Source: Deinococcus soli (ex Cha et al. 2016)
GTDB lineage: Bacteria > Deinococcota > Deinococci > Deinococcales > Deinococcaceae
NCBI RefSeq assembly: GCF_001007995.1
Contig: NZ_CP011389.1
Span: 2,168,001-2,232,000, forward strand
Length of the DNA stretch: 64,000 bases
Reading direction: 5' to 3'
Shown here: one piece after another, positions 46,281 to 57,966 of the stretch
Position numbering within the stretch: the stretch's first letter is position 1
Layout: each line of letters begins with the position of its first letter
Notes under the pieces: generated by a model
What the model was told of the DNA's origin: nothing
Seen by the model: only the letters and a program-made list of their open reading frames with translations
The model's database searches: none
Program-made: the position numbers and the translations under genes

Positions 46281-49200
46281 ATGAGCTCACCCCCCAGACG
46301 GACATACCTGAAGTTCCTGACCGCACTTGGACTGACCCTGGCCACACTGGCCGGGGCGTACCAGATTGTCGGCGACCTGAGCGGCACCGCCACCACCTGG
46401 AGCGGGACCATTGGTACCTATCAGACGAACAGCACCAACTACGTCGGTGGCACGGCGTCCGCCACATTCAGGTCGGCACTGACCACCACTGTGACGGCAA
46501 GCCGTGATGCCACCAACAATCAGAACTCCATCTATGTAGGTGACGCTTCCGGAGCAACGACGACCCTGAAAGATCTCATGTCGACCCGTGCAGGAACTGG
46601 GTTCACGACGTTCTCGCCGACATTCACGCCCGCCAATGTCGAGGGTCTGTACATTATCACCAACGCCCTCAAGCAGGACGGCAGCTTCACCACGAAGACC
46701 GTGACCAGCGGGACCAACACGCAGACCGTACGTGAGAAGGACGATCCGGCCTGTTACGGTGCCACGGGGGCAGCGGGCAGTATCGGCAGTTGCCTGCGCG
46801 GGTTCCTCACGGTCAACTTCAGCCGACCTGTAACCAATCCAGTCCTGCATATCACCGGTTTGGGCGGAAATTCCCGGCGAACCAACGATGTTTGGGGCGT
46901 TGCAACCCGCCTGCGATTACTGACAAGCGGCGTCTCCATCAGTGCGCTCGGCACGCCGTCCAACCTTGCCGTCACGACGGTTTCCGGCACACCTTCAATC
47001 GGGGTCTCGTCCCTGGGATCTGGAACACTGGTTGCTACGGGCTCGCCGAACACGTATGACGTCATTCAGGCATCATGTACGCCCGCCACCGGGACCACTT
47101 CGGCCGGCTGCGGAAGTTTCAGGTTCGCTGGAACCTTCTCCCAGCTTCAGTTCGAGATGCGACTGGAAACGAAGAAGGTAGTGGCAGATACCTCGACGAA
47201 CACGCCCTACCCTTATGCGGTCTATTCCGGCCCCAACGGAAGCACCGTCGACAGCGGGCCGTCAGCAGATGCCATCAACATGGCCGTCAGCGTCGACGAG
47301 GACTTCGGTGACGCGCCGGCCAGTTACGATCCCACGGCGGCTGCCAGCCACGTGGTCGGGGACCTGAAACTGGGCAGCACCATCGACGCGGACAACACCG
47401 GCACCCTGAACGGCGGCACGGCGATCACGCCCAGCCCCAACGCGGTAGCCGCGGGAGCCGACAACACCGGCACGAACGGCGACGGTGTGGACGAGGACGC
47501 CATCAGCACCTTCCCGGTCTTGACGACCGCAAGTAGCACCTACAGCCTGACCGTGCCCATCAGCGGCGCAAGTCAGCCCGGCCAGGTGTGCGGATGGGTG
47601 GATTACAACCGCAACGGGGCCTTCGAGGTCGGGGAGCGCGCCTGCGCGGCTTTTGCTGCCGGTGCGTCCAGTGTGACACTGAACTGGACGGGCCTGAGTG
47701 GCTTGACTGGCGGCACGAACTACGTTCGGCTGCGCGCCAGCTACGACACGACCGGTGTGCAGACCCCAACCGGCCGACTGGACAGCGGTGAGGTCGAGGA
47801 TTACCGCCTGACGATCTCACCTGCGGCCGATCTGATCGTCACCAAGACCAACAGCGTGACCAGCGTCAACTCTGGTGAGACGACGACCTACACGGTTCGG
47901 GTCACGAACAACGGCCCGAGCACCGCCACGGGCGCACTCCTGACGGACGCGGTGGTCAGTGGGCTGAACGTCACCAGTGTGGCCTGTTCGGGCACCCCGG
48001 GGCAGTGCACGGCGGGGACCACGCCGACTGTCGCGCAGCTCCAGGCCGGGTACGCCCTGCCGACCCTGGCCAGTGGCCAGTTCTACGAAGTGACGGTGAC
48101 GGGCACGGTGACCGGGACTGGCGGTTCCCTGAGCAACACCGCGATTGTCGCTGCGCCCAGTGGTATCACGGACCCAGCCACTGCCAACAACAGTGCCACT
48201 GATACGGACACCATCAACCCGCCGTTCGTCTCTACCACGCCCCCCGTGTGTTCTGCACTGCCCGGCAATACCGGCCTGGGCAGCAACCTCGTGACGGACT
48301 TTAGTGGCGGCACCTTCGGGGTGAGCAGCAGCGATCCGACCGTGGCCAGCACCGGTACGAAATCCCCGGCAGCGTGGCCGTACCTGAGTACCAACATCCC
48401 CAACTACACCTACATTCAGGTCAGCCCGAACAGCCCGAACGACGGCTTCGTCTCGCTGGTCAACCGCCTGAGCACCCCGAGAATCTTCAACGTCTGGAGT
48501 TCCACCCTGACCCCCATCACTGTCAACAGCAGCGGGGCGGCGTCTGACGACTCGGCCACCGGACGCTTCCTGCTCGTGAACGGCGCGAACCCCGGCAACG
48601 CGGTACTCGTCTCGACCATCAGTGGCCTCACACTGAACACCAACTATCAGGTCACTGGCCTGTTCGCCAACCTCTTCGACAACGGCGCGACCGGCGCACT
48701 GCTGCCCAACGTCGACATTTATGTCAACGGCGTGTCGTACTACAAGACTGGCAACATCCCGCAGGACCAGGTGGCCAAATGGCGCCGCTCGGGTTTCGTC
48801 TTCAACTCCGGCGCTTCCACCTCCGTGACCTTCAGCCTCGTGAACAACGTCTCTTCCGGCAACGGCAACGACTTCGCCTTCGACCAGCTGAACGTCAACC
48901 AGTGTCAGGGGAACTGGGTAAACACGTTCAGCGGCTACCTGTACGGCGACCTGAATACCAGCAGCACCTTCCAGAACCCCAGCGAACCCCAGCTCCCGGC
49001 CGGCGTGACCGTGGACCTCAGGTACATCGACGCGAACGGCAACACTGTTACCGTCGCCAAGACCACCACGGGCGTCGGGGCGGACACCGGGAAGTACGTC
49101 TTCACGAACGTTCCCCCACCCCCGACCGGTTTCACGTACTTCGTGCACGTCGAGAACGGCACCACAGCCGGAGAGACAAACACCGTACCTGCCGGATATA

Positions 49201-52200
49201 CACTGACCACCCCCAACGACATCGCCCTGCCCGGTACCCCCAACTATACGAGCGGCACGAACGCTGCTCCTGACTTCGGCTTCCGCAGCACCGCCGATCT
49301 GAGCATCACCAAGACCGATGGTATGACCAGCGTGAACGCCGGCGGCACCACGACCTACACCATCCGTGTGACCAACCTGGGCCCGAACCCCACCACTGCA
49401 ATCCTGACTGACGCGGCCGTCAGTGGCCTGAACGTCACGGCAGTCAGCTGCTCAGCCACCCCGGGCCGCTGCACGGCCGGCACCACGCCGACGATCAGCC
49501 AGCTGCAGGCGGGTTACGGTCTGCCCATCCTGGCCAGCGGGGAGACCTATGAGCTGACCGTCACGGCCACCGTCACGGCCACCAGTGGGAGCGTCGCCAA
49601 CACTGCCACCGTCACGGCGCCGGCCGGAACGGTCGACGGCACGAACACGAACAACTCGGCCACCGATACCGACACCGTGACGCCGGTCGCGGACCTGAGC
49701 GTCACCAAGACCGACAGTGTCTCCAGCGTCAACGCCAGTGGGACGACCACGTACACCATCCGCGTCACCAACGCCGGGCCCAGCAGCGTCACCGGCGCCA
49801 CCCTCACCGACGCCGCCGTTGCGGGCCTGACGGTGACCAGCGTGACCTGTTCCAACACGCCTGGTCAATGCAGCGCTGCGCCCACGGTCACGCAACTCCA
49901 GGCCGGATACGCCCTGCCTGCCTTAGCCAGCGGACAGTTCTTCGAGATTCGCGTGACGGGCACCGTCACCGCCACCGGCGGCACTCTTGCCAACACCGCT
50001 ACTGTCACCGCGCCGTCTGGCACCACCGACCCCACCGCCGGCAACAACAGTGCCACCGATACCGATACTGTCACGCCCGTCACGGACGTCGCCGTGAGCA
50101 AGGCCGTGAACGTCGTGGCGGCGGGACCCGGCGGGACCGTCACGTACACCATCCGCGCGTGGAACAACGGCCCGAGCCCGGCAGGCAGCGCTACGCTGAC
50201 CGACACGGTGTCCGCCAGCCTGACGGGGGTGACGTGGACGTGCGCCGGGACGGGCGGCGCGAGCTGCAGCGCGGCCAGCGGCAGCGGCAACGCCATCAGC
50301 TTGACCGTGAACCTGGGGACCGACACGGGGTCCGTCACGACGGCCGACACCCGCTACGTGACGCTGACCGTCACGGGCACCCTGGTTAGCAGCGCGACCG
50401 GGACGCTCGGGAACACCGCGAGCGTGTCGGACGCGAGCGACAGCACGCCCGCGAACAATTCGGCCAGCGTCAGCACCCGCATCGTGGACGCCGTGAACGA
50501 CACGGGGTCCGTGACCTTCAACCAGGGCGCCACCTTCACCATCCTGGCCAACGACACGGTCGGCGGCGCGGCCGCCACCACCACGAACGCCACGCTCCCC
50601 ACCATCGTCACCAACGGTGGCCTGACCGGCCTCAGTGTGAACGCCAGCGGGCAGCTGGTCCTCGCGGCCTCCGCCCTGAACCTGCCCGGCACGTACACCG
50701 TCACGTACCAGATCTGCGACGCGACCCTCACCAGTGCGTGCGACACCGCCACCATCGCCATCACCGTCACGCCCGCCGCGGCCGACCTGGCGATCACGAA
50801 AGCGCAGCGTGCCGGCACGGGGGGCACCTTCCAGACCACCGCACTGAGCGTGGTGCAGGGCGGGGCCGTGCAGTACCAGATCGTCGTGACGAACAACGGC
50901 CCGAGCGCCGTGACGAACGCGACCTTCACGGACGCCGTCCCGGCCAACCTGACGGGCCTGAGCGTCGTGAGCGCAACCGGGACCGGCACGACCTGCACCG
51001 CTTCCTTCACGGGGGGCACTCTGAACGGGACCTTCAGCGGGGCGAGTGGGACGAGCTGCACGGTGACGATCCAGGGCACCGCGACGACGACCGGGACGTT
51101 CACGAACACCGCGACGGTGACGGCGCCCTCGGGCATCACGGACGCGACGACCGGGAACAACACCGCCAGCGTGAACACCACCGTCACCCCCGCCGCCGAC
51201 CTGGCGATCGACAAGAGTGCGCCGGTCGCGGTGGGCAGCGGCCGCGCGGTCAGCTACACCATCCGCGTGTGGAACAACGGCCCCAGCAGCGTCACGGGCG
51301 CCACCGTCACGGACAGCCTGCCCAGCGGGTTCACCGTGACCGGCATCAGCTGCGCCGCGACCGGCACCGCCACCTGCGGGACCCAGACCTTCACCGCCAG
51401 CAGCGTCACGATCACGACCGGTACGCTGAGCCTGGACACGAACGCGGCGAACGCCACGCCGGACGGGAACTTCCTGACGTACACCCTGACCGGCACCGCG
51501 CCCGCCAGCGGCACGCTGAGCAACACCGCCAGCGTCGCCGCGCCCGCCGGGACGACCGACCTGCCGTCCGGGAACAACAGCAGTGCTGCCGCCGTCACCC
51601 GCGTCATCGACGCCGTGAACGACACCACCGTGAACCTCGCCTTCGGGACGGGCGGCACCGTGACCGTCCTGGGCAACGACACGGTCGGCGGCGCGGCGGC
51701 CACCACGGCGAACGTCGCCGTGACCGTGCAGAACGCCGGTGGGATCACCGGCCTGACCGTGAACGGCAGCGGGCAACTGGTCGTGCCCGCCGCGACGCCC
51801 GCCGGGTCGTACACCGTCACGTATCAGATCTGCGACGCGACCCTCACGACCGCCTGCGACGCGGCCACCGTGACGGTCGACGTGGGTGCGGCCTCTGCCG
51901 ACGTGATCATCACGAAGACCGGACCGGCCTTCGCGAAGCCCGGCGAGACCATCTCGTACACCCTGACCGTCACGAACGCCGGTCCGAATGCCGCGACGGC
52001 CGTCACCGTGAGTGACACGCTGCCCACGGGCCTCACGTACGTGAGCAGCGCGCCCGCCGCGACGGTCAGCGGCCAGACGCTCAGCTGGACGCTGGGCACC
52101 CTGGCGGCCAGCGCCTCGCAGACCATCACCGTGACCGCCACCGCCCCAAGTGAGGCGACGCTGCTGAGCACGCCTGCCACGCGGACCCTGACGAACACCG

Positions 52201-52679
52201 CGTCCGTCAGCAGCGCCACCACCGATCCCACCCCCGCGAACAACACCGCCACTGCCGTCACGCAGATGGTCGCGGCGAAACTCACCAAGTCCGTGCGCAA
52301 CGTCACGCAGAACACCACCTTCGGCACGTCCGGCGGCGGCCTCCCCGGCGAGGTCCTCGAGTACTGCATCGCCTTCGAGAACATCGGCGGCGCGCCCCTG
52401 CCGAACTTCGTGGTGACCGACCACGTGCCCGGCACCACGAACGCCCAAGCCGGCGGGTACGACGCGGAGGAAGCGAGTGCGGCGACGGGCTTCGGCGTGA
52501 AACTCACGCGCGGGACGACCACGCCGACCACCTCGTACTTCACGAGCGCGGCCGACGCGGACACCGGCGCGCTGAGCAGCAGTGGCGGGACGTTCGGGCG
52601 CGGCACGATGACCGTGAACCTGGGCGCCCTGGCCGTGGGTGATCAGGGCAGCGTGTGTTTCCGCACCGCCATCCGCTGA
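46281..52679 (+). CDS. Giant secreted repeat protein with GEVEDY and about eight DUF11 domains, 2132 aa
   Basis: Signal peptide near 10-32 (YLKFLTALGLTLATLAGAYQ). Residues about 35-330 are a unique head. A GEVEDY-type module follows (EDFGDAPASYDP, WVDYNRNGAFEVGER, GEVEDYRLTIS), then DUF11 units starting near 514, 1004, 1136, 1267, 1497, 1637, 1872 and 1997, each opening with ADL-x-(I/V)-TK. A lectin-like insert with an SdrD-B-like unit (YLYGDLNTSSTFQNPSEPQL) lies near 660-1000. There is no barrel, LPxTG or SLH motif. ATG at 46281 starts the signal peptide. It follows a strong terminator, so has its own promoter, not identified. Confidence 0.8.
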   Translation: MSSPPRRTYLKFLTALGLTLATLAGAYQIVGDLSGTATTWSGTIGTYQTNSTNYVGGTASATFRSALTTTVTASRDATNNQNSIYVGDASGATTTLKDLMSTRAGTGFTTFSPTFTPANVEGLYIITNALKQDGSFTTKTVTSGTNTQTVREKDDPACYGATGAAGSIGSCLRGFLTVNFSRPVTNPVLHITGLGGNSRRTNDVWGVATRLRLLTSGVSISALGTPSNLAVTTVSGTPSIGVSSLGSGTLVATGSPNTYDVIQASCTPATGTTSAGCGSFRFAGTFSQLQFEMRLETKKVVADTSTNTPYPYAVYSGPNGSTVDSGPSADAINMAVSVDEDFGDAPASYDPTAAASHVVGDLKLGSTIDADNTGTLNGGTAITPSPNAVAAGADNTGTNGDGVDEDAISTFPVLTTASSTYSLTVPISGASQPGQVCGWVDYNRNGAFEVGERACAAFAAGASSVTLNWTGLSGLTGGTNYVRLRASYDTTGVQTPTGRLDSGEVEDYRLTISPAADLIVTKTNSVTSVNSGETTTYTVRVTNNGPSTATGALLTDAVVSGLNVTSVACSGTPGQCTAGTTPTVAQLQAGYALPTLASGQFYEVTVTGTVTGTGGSLSNTAIVAAPSGITDPATANNSATDTDTINPPFVSTTPPVCSALPGNTGLGSNLVTDFSGGTFGVSSSDPTVASTGTKSPAAWPYLSTNIPNYTYIQVSPNSPNDGFVSLVNRLSTPRIFNVWSSTLTPITVNSSGAASDDSATGRFLLVNGANPGNAVLVSTISGLTLNTNYQVTGLFANLFDNGATGALLPNVDIYVNGVSYYKTGNIPQDQVAKWRRSGFVFNSGASTSVTFSLVNNVSSGNGNDFAFDQLNVNQCQGNWVNTFSGYLYGDLNTSSTFQNPSEPQLPAGVTVDLRYIDANGNTVTVAKTTTGVGADTGKYVFTNVPPPPTGFTYFVHVENGTTAGETNTVPAGYTLTTPNDIALPGTPNYTSGTNAAPDFGFRSTADLSITKTDGMTSVNAGGTTTYTIRVTNLGPNPTTAILTDAAVSGLNVTAVSCSATPGRCTAGTTPTISQLQAGYGLPILASGETYELTVTATVTATSGSVANTATVTAPAGTVDGTNTNNSATDTDTVTPVADLSVTKTDSVSSVNASGTTTYTIRVTNAGPSSVTGATLTDAAVAGLTVTSVTCSNTPGQCSAAPTVTQLQAGYALPALASGQFFEIRVTGTVTATGGTLANTATVTAPSGTTDPTAGNNSATDTDTVTPVTDVAVSKAVNVVAAGPGGTVTYTIRAWNNGPSPAGSATLTDTVSASLTGVTWTCAGTGGASCSAASGSGNAISLTVNLGTDTGSVTTADTRYVTLTVTGTLVSSATGTLGNTASVSDASDSTPANNSASVSTRIVDAVNDTGSVTFNQGATFTILANDTVGGAAATTTNATLPTIVTNGGLTGLSVNASGQLVLAASALNLPGTYTVTYQICDATLTSACDTATIAITVTPAAADLAITKAQRAGTGGTFQTTALSVVQGGAVQYQIVVTNNGPSAVTNATFTDAVPANLTGLSVVSATGTGTTCTASFTGGTLNGTFSGASGTSCTVTIQGTATTTGTFTNTATVTAPSGITDATTGNNTASVNTTVTPAADLAIDKSAPVAVGSGRAVSYTIRVWNNGPSSVTGATVTDSLPSGFTVTGISCAATGTATCGTQTFTASSVTITTGTLSLDTNAANATPDGNFLTYTLTGTAPASGTLSNTASVAAPAGTTDLPSGNNSSAAAVTRVIDAVNDTTVNLAFGTGGTVTVLGNDTVGGAAATTANVAVTVQNAGGITGLTVNGSGQLVVPAATPAGSYTVTYQICDATLTTACDAATVTVDVGAASADVIITKTGPAFAKPGETISYTLTVTNAGPNAATAVTVSDTLPTGLTYVSSAPAATVSGQTLSWTLGTLAASASQTITVTATAPSEATLLSTPATRTLTNTASVSSATTDPTPANNTATAVTQMVAAKLTKSVRNVTQNTTFGTSGGGLPGEVLEYCIAFENIGGAPLPNFVVTDHVPGTTNAQAGGYDAEEASAATGFGVKLTRGTTTPTTSYFTSAADADTGALSSSGGTFGRGTMTVNLGALAVGDQGSVCFRTAIR

Positions 52680-52695
52680 TCTCATCCGACTGAAC

Positions 52696-52729
52696 GCGCG
52701 GCCCACCCGGTCACCGGGGCGGGCCGCGC
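52696..52729 (+). terminator. Hairpin after the 2132-aa protein gene
   Basis: GCGCGGCCC (52696-52704) pairs with GGGCCGCGC (52721-52729), with inner CCGG/CCGG pairing. No T run. Confidence 0.6.
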
Positions 52730-52781
52730 CTGCTGGACAGTCCACGCCGGGATGCGGGCGTCGCCGCATAGAATCCCCGTC

Positions 52782-53693
52782 ATGTCGGCCCGTGCGCGTG
52801 GCGCCCTCCTGTTGATCGCGGTGACCTGCCTGTGGGGCAGCACCTTCGCGGTGGTCAAGACGCTGGGACAGCTGCTCCCGGCGGCGGACCTAATCTTCTG
52901 GCGGTTCCTGATCGCCTCTGTCGCCCTGCTGCCGCTGGTCGCCTGGACGCGCCGGAACGCGGCCCGTGCCCCCCGCACCCCGGACGGCTGGCGCAGCCGC
53001 AGCCTGTGGCGGGACGGGTTTCTCCTGGGCGCGTGGCTGATCGCCGGGTACGGCACGCAGACGATCGCGCTGCAGACCACGAGCGCGAACCGCGCGGCGT
53101 TCTTCACGGCCCTGAGCGTGGTGCTCGTGCCGCTGTGGCTGGTCGTCGCGCAGCGGCGGCGCATGCCGGGCGCGCTGTGGCTGGCGCTGCCGCTGGCCGT
53201 GGCGGGCCTGGCGCTGCTGTCCTGGGAGGGCGGCGCGCTCGTCACCGGGGACGCGTGGGCGCTGGCGTGCGCCGTGACGTACGCGGGATTCATCGTCACC
53301 CTGGAGCGCATGGCCGGGCGTCACGCGGCGCTGCCGTTCACGGTCACGCAGGTCCTGAGCGTCACGGCGCTGGCACTCGTGTGGCTGCTCCTGGGCGGCG
53401 CGCCGTCACTCCCCCCGGCGGCGGCGTGGGGACCACTGCTGTACCTCGGCGTGGCGGCCACGGCCCTCACCACGCTGCTGCAGACCATCGGGCAGCGCAG
53501 CGTGAGCGCCGCCGAGGCCAGCCTGATCTACGCGCTGGAACCCGTGACGGCCACGGCCTTTAGCTTCGTGCTGATCGGCGAGCAGGTCGGCCTGCGCGGC
53601 GCGCTGGGGGGCGCGCTGGTGGTCGTGGCGACCGTGCTCAGCCAGCGGGCGGACGCCCCGCACGCCGAGACGCCGTCCGTGCAGGTGGAGTGA
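52782..53693 (+). CDS. EamA/DMT family transporter
   Basis: 303 aa with ten hydrophobic helices in two EamA repeats. The first repeat opens [19 protein letters not shown] and contains [14 protein letters not shown] and [14 protein letters not shown]; the second includes [30 protein letters not shown], the usual end. Members export or import amino acids, purines or other metabolites; the substrate is not assignable. ATG at 52782 is preferred over 52752 because TAGAAT at 52769-52774 sits 7 nt upstream. A decayed copy of the dispersed hairpin element follows the stop. Confidence 0.92.
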   Translation: MSARARGALLLIAVTCLWGSTFAVVKTLGQLLPAADLIFWRFLIASVALLPLVAWTRRNAARAPRTPDGWRSRSLWRDGFLLGAWLIAGYGTQTIALQTTSANRAAFFTALSVVLVPLWLVVAQRRRMPGALWLALPLAVAGLALLSWEGGALVTGDAWALACAVTYAGFIVTLERMAGRHAALPFTVTQVLSVTALALVWLLLGGAPSLPPAAAWGPLLYLGVAATALTTLLQTIGQRSVSAAEASLIYALEPVTATAFSFVLIGEQVGLRGALGGALVVVATVLSQRADAPHAETPSVQVE

Positions 53694-53699
53694 CCCGGA

Positions 53700-53765
53700 C
53701 CCCGGTGGACAGGTGTGCAGACGCGTTCAGCCCGGGCAGGCTCGGAGAGCGGCGTAGCAGGGTGG
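53700..53765. repeat. Dispersed hairpin element, probable decayed copy E
   Basis: CCCGGTGGACAGGTGTGCAG followed by TTCAGCCCGGGCAGG lines up with the hairpin part of copy C at most positions. It starts 6 nt after the transporter stop, in the same orientation relative to the gene as copy A. The distal half is not recognisable. Confidence 0.45.
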
Positions 53766-53856
53766 GGAGAAGCACACCGCAGTCCTCAGGACGGCGCTGG
53801 CTGTGGCAGGACCCCCGGGGCGTTCAGCCTGCCCCGGGGGTCCTCTGCCGTTCGGT

Positions 53857-54339
53857 TCAGCGGCGGGTCTGGTCGGGGATCAGCAGGGTCTTCACGGCGG
53901 CGTTGCCGGACCACACGCCCCGCAGGCCGTTCTGGAGGGCGCTGCCGCGCACGGCGGTGTACAGCGCGGGCGGCAGGCTGACCGAGGGGTACACGCCGCG
54001 CGAGCCGCGCGCGTCCACCTGCACGTCCAGGGGGAAACTCAGGGCCAGCGTGGCGATCAGGACGCCGCCGAGCGCGAAGCCGCCCAGCGCGCCCGCCCCG
54101 AGGTGCCAGGGCTGGTCCAGCGGGTTCTGGATGCGGTGGGTGACGGCAGTGCCGACGCCCACGGCGATCGCCGCGCCGATGATCAGGGCGACCGGGGCGT
54201 TGCCGCTCAGGGAATTGGCCAGGAAGCAGGCGGCGACGCCGCCCAGCCCCCACGCGAGCCCACCCAGGCCGCGCCTGGCGCCGAGGGCGGTCACGGCCGC
54301 CCAGAGGGTCACGAGCAGCGCATCGAACCAGGTGATCAC
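53857..54339 (-). CDS. CvpA-like membrane protein
   Basis: 160 aa. The start WFDALLVTLWAAVTALGARRGLGGLAWGLGG follows the CvpA pattern (aspartate in the first helix, then G-x-R-x-G between helices one and two). Four hydrophobic helices cover residues about 5-105; the C-terminal 55 residues look extracytoplasmic (DVQVDARGSRGVYPSVSLPP). CvpA proteins are tied to envelope integrity and colicin V export in enterobacteria. GTG start at 54339 with TACACT at 54347-54352 (minus strand), 7-nt gap. It diverges from the response regulator gene. Confidence 0.72.
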   Translation of the reverse strand: MITWFDALLVTLWAAVTALGARRGLGGLAWGLGGVAACFLANSLSGNAPVALIIGAAIAVGVGTAVTHRIQNPLDQPWHLGAGALGGFALGGVLIATLALSFPLDVQVDARGSRGVYPSVSLPPALYTAVRGSALQNGLRGVWSGNAAVKTLLIPDQTRR

Positions 54340-54461
54340 GCCTCGCAGTGTACAGGGACCCGCCTGACAAATCTCTGCGGTTTTGCCGTGTGGGGGCTGG
54401 GTGGGGGGCGTTGGGGGCTTTCCTCCCGGTGTGGGGCGCGCCGCTGCCCTAGACTGGGCAC

Positions 54462-55098
<637 letters not shown>

Positions 55099-55106
<8 letters not shown>

Positions 55107-55347
55107 GAACCGCCGCGTGGGACCGGGGGCGCCCGTGAAACCGGTGACGTTCCGTGCCGGGTGTGGCCGCGAGTGGAGCCTCCCCAGTGCCGAGGCGGAC
55201 CTGGCGTACACCGAGCAGGCGTTCCCGGAGTGCCCCACCTGCGAGCACCGGGTGGAACCGGACGGCGCGCCGCCCTTCTGCACGCTGCGCCCGGTGGGCA
55301 CCGCGCATCCGTTCGCGGCGCTGGCCGGGCTGGACCTGCCGGAGTGA
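55099..55347 (+). CDS. Small cysteine-containing protein of unknown function
   Basis: 82 aa starting with TTG at 55099 inside the end of the response regulator gene. It has four cysteines: one in FRAGCGREW, two in ECPTCEHRV and one in PPFCTLRP, which could bind a metal in a zinc-ribbon-like way. The charged, Pro-rich ends look flexible. A GTG at 55138 is an alternative start that keeps all cysteines. Its stop overlaps the start of the next gene (GTGA). No family recognised. Confidence 0.65.
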
Positions 55348-56222
55348 CCGGCGGGGCAGGGGAGAGGGGAGCCGGGGAGAGGCTGGCGGCCTTTCAGGCG
55401 CATCTGGCAGCGTCGGGCTTTGCCGGCACGGTGGGGCTGCGGGTCACGGACGTGACGGGTGCGGAGCTGATCGCCTGGAACGCGGAGCGGGTGTTCCCGG
55501 CGGCGAGTACCATCAAGGTGCCGCTGCTGGTGCTGGCCCTTCAGGAGGCGCAGGCGGGCCGCCTGGACCTGTCGGCCCGGGTGACCATGCAGCCCGGAGA
55601 CCGCGTGCCGGGGGCGGGCGTCCTGCACGATCTGGATGGCGGACTGGCCCTGACGTGGCGGGACGTGCTGACCCTGATGATCGTCGTGAGCGACAACACC
55701 GCCACGAACCTCGTGATCGCGCGGCTGGGCGTGGACGCCGTGAACGCGTGGCTGGCGGCGCAGGGCCTGACGGGCACGCGGCTGGTCGGAAAGTTGCAGT
55801 TGCCCCCCGGGCAGCGCAACGAGGCGCAGCGCCGCGGTGAGCGCAACGCCACCACCGCACGCGACCAGACGGCGCTGCTGCGCGCCCTGGTGGCCGGGGA
55901 TGTGCTGGACGAGGCGCATACGGCGCTGGCGCTGGACATCCTGGGACGGCAGCAGTACCGCGACCTGATCGCCCGGCATGTGCCCTGTGGCCCGGACGGG
56001 GAGCGCCTGTACCGGAGCGCCACGAAGAGCGGCGAGCTGCTGGGCGTTCACCATGACGTCGGCGTGCTGTTCACGCCCCGCCCCCTGCTCGTGGGCCTCC
56101 TCTCCGAGGGTGGGGTGGATCCGCGTGAGCACCCCGAGAACGCCGACGTGCGGACGCTGGCGGGTGCCCTGTGGCCGCTCCTGGCAGCGCTGGGCGGAGA
56201 CCCGGGGGCCGGGGACATTTAA
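55344..56222 (+). CDS. Class A beta-lactamase-fold serine hydrolase without signal peptide
   Basis: 292 aa. The serine hydrolase motifs are in order: STIK (S55, K58) in FPAASTIKVPLLVLAL, SDN at 116-118 in VVSDNTATNLVIARLG, and KSG at 228-230 in SATKSGELLGVHHDVG. The omega-loop region (about 155-175) is short, and the glutamate that drives deacylation in true class A enzymes cannot be assigned with confidence. The start (GTG at 55344, overlapping the previous stop) gives no signal peptide, odd for a family that acts outside the cytoplasm. It may be a peptidase or esterase rather than an antibiotic-resistance enzyme. Confidence 0.8.
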   Translation: MTGGAGERGAGERLAAFQAHLAASGFAGTVGLRVTDVTGAELIAWNAERVFPAASTIKVPLLVLALQEAQAGRLDLSARVTMQPGDRVPGAGVLHDLDGGLALTWRDVLTLMIVVSDNTATNLVIARLGVDAVNAWLAAQGLTGTRLVGKLQLPPGQRNEAQRRGERNATTARDQTALLRALVAGDVLDEAHTALALDILGRQQYRDLIARHVPCGPDGERLYRSATKSGELLGVHHDVGVLFTPRPLLVGLLSEGGVDPREHPENADVRTLAGALWPLLAALGGDPGAGDI

Positions 56223-56400
56223 CCGGTCGGTAAGGGGCACCATGAAGGGTGCCGAAGTCTGGCGGGCAGCCCCAAGAAGCGCGGCTGGGCGCATGTTCGG
56301 TGCGTGGTATGCTGACCCGTATTAGGCCACCTGAGAGCAGGGTTTCCATCCGCGACACGGCGGGAAATAACTGGCCACTTCATGCTTAGGGAGAGGGAAA

Positions 56401-57258
<858 letters not shown>

Positions 57259-57273
57259 TCAGGAGAGATTGAA

Positions 57274-57966
57274 ATGACCCGTTACAAGAAGCAAGATCCG
57301 GAAATCACGCGCCGCAAGTTCATCAACGTGGCCATGGGCACCGGCGCCGGTGTGGGCGTCCTGAGCCTCGTGAGTGCCCTGGGCAGTGCCAAGCCCGCCT
57401 TCCGCCTGACCCCCGAGAAGGCCCCCCCCATCAAGGGTGACATCCTGGTGCATGCCTCGGCCGACAAGGAAGGCCAGCCGATCCGTGTGTCGGAACTCAG
57501 CGAGCAGGGCGTGTCCGCCTGGCCGATGGGCAAGGACAAGGAAGGCAATAACGTCATCCGCAAGGGTGAGCCGAACAACCAGCTGGCTGTCTACCGTTTC
57601 GAGCGCGACCGCTTCAAGGTGCCCGAAGAAGGCGGTCACGCACATGTGGTGCTAGAACTGAACGGCATCACTGAGCAGGGTGTCGTGGCCTACTCGAACA
57701 AGTGCACCCACGCTGGCTGCGCAGTTCCCAACGATCCCAACGACGCCACCAAGCTGTTCTGCCCCTGCCATTCCGGGCAGTATGACCTGCTGCAAGGCTG
57801 TAAGGTCGTGGGCGGTCCACCCCCCCGCTCCATGCCGCAGCTGCCCATCAAACTGGACAACGACCAGCTGGTCGTGACCGAAACGTTCGTGACGGCACCC
57901 TACGGCTTCCTGAACGAAGCTGACTGGGAAACCTACCTCGAGCAGGTCAAGGAGATCATCGGATGA
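57274..57966 (+). CDS. Rieske iron-sulfur protein of the bc complex
   Basis: 230 aa. A twin-arginine-like N-terminus ([26 protein letters not shown]) suggests Tat-dependent insertion with the helix kept as an anchor. The 2Fe-2S ligands are C144 and H146 in CTHAGC, and C163 and H166 in CPCHSGQ; C149 and C165 give the structural disulphide. It takes electrons from quinol at the cytochrome b site and passes them to the cytochrome c domain. Its stop overlaps the cytochrome b start by 4 nt (ATGA). Confidence 0.95.
   Translation: MTRYKKQDPEITRRKFINVAMGTGAGVGVLSLVSALGSAKPAFRLTPEKAPPIKGDILVHASADKEGQPIRVSELSEQGVSAWPMGKDKEGNNVIRKGEPNNQLAVYRFERDRFKVPEEGGHAHVVLELNGITEQGVVAYSNKCTHAGCAVPNDPNDATKLFCPCHSGQYDLLQGCKVVGGPPPRSMPQLPIKLDNDQLVVTETFVTAPYGFLNEADWETYLEQVKEIIG

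Noticed and set aside
49923..52769. Minus-strand open frame of 948 codons opposite the DUF11 array
   Set aside because: Same shadow effect of GC-rich codons; Arg/Gly/Val-rich low-complexity product and no start signal.
55161..55343. Longer N-terminus for the beta-lactamase-fold protein (start at 55161)
   Set aside because: The extension is a shadow of the preceding small gene; the GTGA overlap at 55344 is the better start and no signal peptide appears in either version.
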